6,304 nt of DNA from Bacillota bacterium (GTDB lineage: Bacteria > Bacillota > UBA4882 > UBA10575): the NCBI GenBank assembly GCA_003511465.1, contig DOID01000001.1, positions 11,978-18,281 of the forward strand, read 5' to 3'. Below, in pieces: positions 6,191 through 6,304 of the stretch; positions within the stretch are counted from its first letter, which is position 1; every line of letters starts with the position of its first letter. A program made the translations under genes and the position numbers. The notes under the pieces were generated by a model. It worked only from the letters and a program-made list of their open reading frames with translations, ran no database searches and was not told where the DNA came from.

Positions 6191-6304
6191 CTAAATTGGT
6201 AGACTAAACCACTTTTGGGTAAATAGGCCGACAGCTCCCAGAAGATCAGAGTCTTCACCTAAGGAGGAGTAGGTAACCGCGAAGTTTTTCTTCAAACCGC
6301 TCCG
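6191..6304 (-). CDS. ROK-family protein, C-terminal end only (probable NagC/XylR-type regulator; 5' end outside window)
   Basis: The last 37 codons of a minus-strand gene run in from the right edge and end at TAG (6193-6191). The sequence contains YSSLGEDSDLLGAVGLFTQK then WFSLPI at the terminus. This is the typical ROK ending (S-x-LG-x-x-A/S-x-x-x-GA plus a hydrophobic helix), and the trailing LF/WFSLP is common in ROK transcriptional repressors. ROK proteins are either sugar kinases or NagC/Mlc/XylR-like regulators with an N-terminal helix-turn-helix. The deciding N-terminal part is outside the window, so regulator over kinase is an inference. The gene lies 88 nt before the mutase on the same strand with no visible terminator, so co-transcription with the sugar genes is plausible. 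Either role would fit: control by a GlcNAc-type inducer, or phosphorylation of the GlcNAc released by the phosphorylase. Confidence 0.75.
   Translation of the reverse strand, partial: RSGLKKNFAVTYSSLGEDSDLLGAVGLFTQKWFSLPI

Overview
The window suggests a chromosomal segment of a Gram-positive-type, probably anaerobic, member of the Bacillota (Firmicutes). The reasons are strong AGGAGG-type ribosome binding sites, a TTG start on the signal peptidase gene, a short single-anchor Gram-positive-style signal peptidase I, compact operons and moderate GC. The genus cannot be fixed from the sequence. Nothing looks mobile or degraded: there is no insertion sequence, CRISPR array, tRNA or rRNA, and no frameshift in any gene.

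Left block (about 1-1690, + strand, housekeeping). This holds the C-terminal part of valyl-tRNA synthetase (valS; the catalytic part lies before the window), then a complete type I signal peptidase (lepB). The block closes with a strong 17-bp hairpin flanked by A and T runs. That hairpin sits between two convergent genes and should work as a terminator in both directions.

Middle (about 1718-2260, - strand). This holds a small hotdog-fold acyl-CoA thioesterase of the YbgC/4HBT type. It has its own good-looking sigma-A-like promoter (TCGACA, 17 nt, TATACT). The short gap between it and the sugar gene upstream also contains a 20-codon open frame with a good ribosome binding site, of uncertain meaning.

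Right block (about 2261-6304, - strand, sugar catabolism). In transcription order it holds the last 37 codons of a ROK-family protein (probably a NagC/XylR-like regulator), an alpha-D-phosphohexomutase, and 20 nt further on a GH94 phosphorylase. The phosphorylase resembles N,N'-diacetylchitobiose phosphorylase much more than cellobiose phosphorylase. Together they suggest a cytoplasmic, ATP-saving route: imported (GlcNAc)2 + Pi gives GlcNAc-1-P + GlcNAc, the mutase converts GlcNAc-1-P to GlcNAc-6-P, and the ROK protein may be the sugar-responsive switch. Transporter, GlcNAc kinase and NagA/NagB genes are not in the window. The phosphorylase-mutase pairing parallels the chitobiose operon known from Vibrio, so it is interesting but not a wholly new system.
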